NCBI RefSeq assembly: GCF_003254115.1
Contig: NZ_QKZV01000005.1
Coordinates: 66,674 to 130,673, forward strand
Reading direction: 5' to 3'
Origin: Hydrotalea sandarakina
Lineage (GTDB): Bacteria > Bacteroidota > Bacteroidia > Chitinophagales > Chitinophagaceae
Length of the DNA stretch: 64,000 bases
Shown: one piece after another, positions 62,225 through 64,000 of the stretch
Layout: the number at the start of each line of letters is the position of its first letter
Numbering within the stretch: the first letter of the stretch is position 1
Position numbers and translations under genes: made by a program
The notes under the pieces: generated by a model
Database searches by the model: none
Seen by the model: the letters and a program-made list of their open reading frames with translations, nothing else
Told to the model about the DNA's origin: nothing

Positions 62225-63076
62225 ATGCAAAAAGGTAGTCGTTTTTTACGGAGATTGGGGTTTTTTAAAAGTTGGGCACTGCTGTTACCTGTTATTTGGT
62301 TGCAGGCATGCAATTCCAATAATATTCATGAAGATGCTTCACTGGGTAATGATTTTACCCAACATGGCGTAACCGGCAGCTTTGCTTTATTCGATAATGG
62401 TGCAGGCAGTTTTACGACTTACCATTTTAAACAGTATTTAGATTCTGCTTATCAACCCAATGCCACCTTCAATATTGTAACAGCCTTAATTGGTTTACAA
62501 ACGGGTACTATTGCCAATGAAAGAATGGTGATTCCATTACCCCCTGCCGCTGTTACACAAGGTAATAACGACAGCAGTAATCATAGTCCCAATTTTGATA
62601 CGGCCATGGCGCACAACATTACTGCCTATTTTCAGGAAGTTGCACGCAGAACCGGTAAGGAAAAAATGCAATTTTGGTTAGACAGTTTGAAATATGGCAA
62701 TCATTTAATAGGCAATAGTGTTGATAGTTTTTGGATGAATAATACCCTTACCATTACCGCCGATGAACAGTTGGGTTTAATTAAACGCTTGTATTTTGGT
62801 CAATTGCCATTTGATAAAACCTGGCAAGTTTTGATAAAAAGATTGTTGATGAAGGAAAACAATGCCAATTATCAATTGGCATATATTACCGGTGAAGGCG
62901 TTTTGCCTAACCAACAACAAATTGGCTGGGTATTGGGATGGATAGAAGAAAATAAGCACCCTTATTTTTTTGTACTGAATACGGAAGCACCGGGTAATGT
63001 GGCTTTAGCTGCCACAAACCTGCAATTAACCCGCGATTTGCTTTCGCATTTGGGCTTTTTTAAAGGGAAGAAATAG
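62225..63076 (+). CDS. Class D beta-lactamase-like lipoprotein lacking catalytic residues
   Basis: A 283-residue lipoprotein (lipobox IWLQAC, Cys29) with the class-D (OXA) transpeptidase fold. Alignment by eye puts QPNATFNIVTALIGLQTG on the OXA active-site helix, so STFK has become A80-T-F-N83. The SxV motif reads N-I-T (131-133) and KTG reads I-T-G (221-223), while YGN (157-159) and VDSFWMN are kept. All acylation residues are gone, so it cannot be a normal beta-lactamase; binding of cell-wall peptides or sensing is possible. It begins 5 bases after kbl. Confidence 0.8.
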   Translation: MQKGSRFLRRLGFFKSWALLLPVIWLQACNSNNIHEDASLGNDFTQHGVTGSFALFDNGAGSFTTYHFKQYLDSAYQPNATFNIVTALIGLQTGTIANERMVIPLPPAAVTQGNNDSSNHSPNFDTAMAHNITAYFQEVARRTGKEKMQFWLDSLKYGNHLIGNSVDSFWMNNTLTITADEQLGLIKRLYFGQLPFDKTWQVLIKRLLMKENNANYQLAYITGEGVLPNQQQIGWVLGWIEENKHPYFFVLNTEAPGNVALAATNLQLTRDLLSHLGFFKGKK

Positions 63077-63130
63077 GATAAACAACAATTTAGTTTTTCC
63101 TTTTTAACAGTAACCTGTAGCTTGCAGCAC

Positions 63131-64000
63131 ATGATACATTTTGGCCAACCACATTATTTATGGGCATTAGGGGTGCTTTTACCCCTGCTGTTGGCCTATT
63201 TTGCTGCCATACATTTTAAGAAGCGTACCCGCAAAATGCTGGGTAATGCTCAGTTGGTGCAGCAACTAACCAATAACTATCTGCCGCAACGTTATGGGCT
63301 AAAAGTTACTTTATTATTAATTGCCATTGCATTAATTGTTATTTCCTGGGCTAACTTAAGAAGTCCGAAACCCGAAAAAGGCAGCAAGGGCAATGGTATT
63401 GATGTAATGCTGGTATTGGATGTAAGTAAAAGCATGTTGAGTCAGGATGTGCCCCCCAATCGTTTAGAAAAGGCCAAAACCTTTTTAAATCAATTGGTGC
63501 CCAACATACAACACAACCGCATAGGATTGGTGGTGTTTGCCGGCGAAGCCTATTTACAAATGCCGTTAACACCCGATGCGGTAGCCACAAAGTTGTTTAT
63601 TGATAATGCCTCACCCGATTTGGCCCCTGTACAGGGCACTAATATTGGCGCTGCATTAAGGTTGGCTGACGCTTCATTGGATGATAAGGAGAAAAAATAC
63701 AAAGCAGTTGTATTGGTAACCGATGGTGAAGATTTAGATGCCGGGGCATCCGCGGCTGCTTCTACCTTAGCCGACCATGGCACGGTTTTATATACTGTGG
63801 GCGTTGGCACGGCACAAGGTGCACCCATTTTAGAAAATGGGCTTTATAAAAAAGATGCGAATGGGAAAACCGTTATTTCCCGATTGGATGCACCCCTTTT
63901 ACAGTCCTTAGCGCAAACTACGGATGGACAATATTATTTTTTAGATAACACCGCACAAGTGGCTAATGAAATAGCAGCTCAATTAAACAGCATGCAAACC
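63131..64000 (+). CDS. VWA-domain membrane protein (BatA/BatB type), cut by window end
   Basis: The 290 codons up to the window edge start MIHFGQPHYLWALGVLLPLL with two N-terminal membrane helices. A von Willebrand A domain with the MIDAS motif DVSKS, the threonine in PVQGTNIG and VVLVTDGED follows, as in Bat (aerotolerance) proteins of Bacteroidota. Bat proteins sit in operons with a MoxR ATPase and TPR proteins; those would lie beyond the window. It follows the OXA-like gene by 54 bases on the same strand. The C-terminus is not seen. Confidence 0.85.
   Translation, partial: MIHFGQPHYLWALGVLLPLLLAYFAAIHFKKRTRKMLGNAQLVQQLTNNYLPQRYGLKVTLLLIAIALIVISWANLRSPKPEKGSKGNGIDVMLVLDVSKSMLSQDVPPNRLEKAKTFLNQLVPNIQHNRIGLVVFAGEAYLQMPLTPDAVATKLFIDNASPDLAPVQGTNIGAALRLADASLDDKEKKYKAVVLVTDGEDLDAGASAAASTLADHGTVLYTVGVGTAQGAPILENGLYKKDANGKTVISRLDAPLLQSLAQTTDGQYYFLDNTAQVANEIAAQLNSMQT

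Noticed and set aside
62225-63076. Functional beta-lactam resistance gene
   Set aside because: The nucleophilic Ser, the general-base Lys, the SxV Ser and the KTG Lys are all replaced, so hydrolysis of beta-lactams is not expected.
1-64000. tRNA and rRNA genes
   Set aside because: The gaps were read for cloverleaf-like T-loop sequences and rRNA motifs by eye and none was convincing; a dedicated search would be decisive.

Overview
The window looks like a chromosomal segment of a Bacteroidota bacterium, most likely of the family Chitinophagaceae (family level is an inference from overall gene style). Pointers are a TonB-dependent receptor with an N-terminal carboxypeptidase-regulatory-like domain, a giant secreted protein with a type IX secretion (T9SS) C-terminal domain, menaquinone synthesis through MqnC, the 31-residue AURKAIP1/COX24-type protein, gene starts without clear Shine-Dalgarno sequences, and promoters of the Bacteroidota form TTG-N19-23-TAnnTTTG. 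No rRNA, tRNA, CRISPR array or transposase gene was seen.

Region 1 (about 0.25-30.6 kb, all minus strand) is one long surface-polysaccharide locus. Reading in the direction of transcription it starts at a good promoter (30621-30653), then an outer-membrane export lipoprotein (Wza type), a Wzc-type tyrosine autokinase/co-polymerase, an ABC exporter (Wzm/Wzt type), an acyltransferase, a dTDP-3-amino-3,6-dideoxyhexose cassette (two FdtA-type ketoisomerases, an N-acetyltransferase, a DegT aminotransferase), an SDR epimerase, about fourteen putative glycosyltransferases, two methyltransferases, an O-antigen polymerase/ligase-like membrane protein, an asparagine synthase and a WcaF-like acetyltransferase. 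Composition is patchy: very AT-rich blocks alternate with ordinary ones, and two genes (wzt and a GT2 gene) change composition inside the reading frame. No flippase, no initiating sugar-phosphate transferase and no RmlA/RmlB are present, so the pathway depends on genes elsewhere.

Region 2 (30.5-38.7 kb) is accessory. A repeat-rich non-coding stretch precedes a compact plus-strand unit (DUF6266, DUF5675, two tiny membrane proteins) that ends in a strong terminator. Then come a distant RteC-like protein, a small PLDGG-anchored exported protein and a 1.08-kresidue T9SS-exported protein with an AT-rich centre. Hairpin repeats with the core GGTGTCCCC lie in four of the non-coding gaps of the window.

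Region 3 (38.7-64 kb) is mostly housekeeping. It holds a MurU-like nucleotidyltransferase beside a kinase-RapZ fusion, a TonB receptor, a Rieske oxygenase with an amino-acid permease, a tandem of AhpD-like proteins, a DUF5009 acyltransferase, the HU-TPR-COX24-rng run, mutY, a 4TM holin-family protein, a pair of M16 peptidases, a PDZ aspartyl protease, mqnC, a second permease, kbl, a class-D beta-lactamase-like lipoprotein that has lost its catalytic residues, and a BatA/BatB-type VWA protein cut by the window end.

The most interesting items are the DUF5675 protein with a His/Cys arrangement like L,D-transpeptidases beside holin-like genes, the catalytically dead OXA-type lipoprotein, the kinase-RapZ fusion, the diverged FdtA tandem and the dispersed hairpin repeat.
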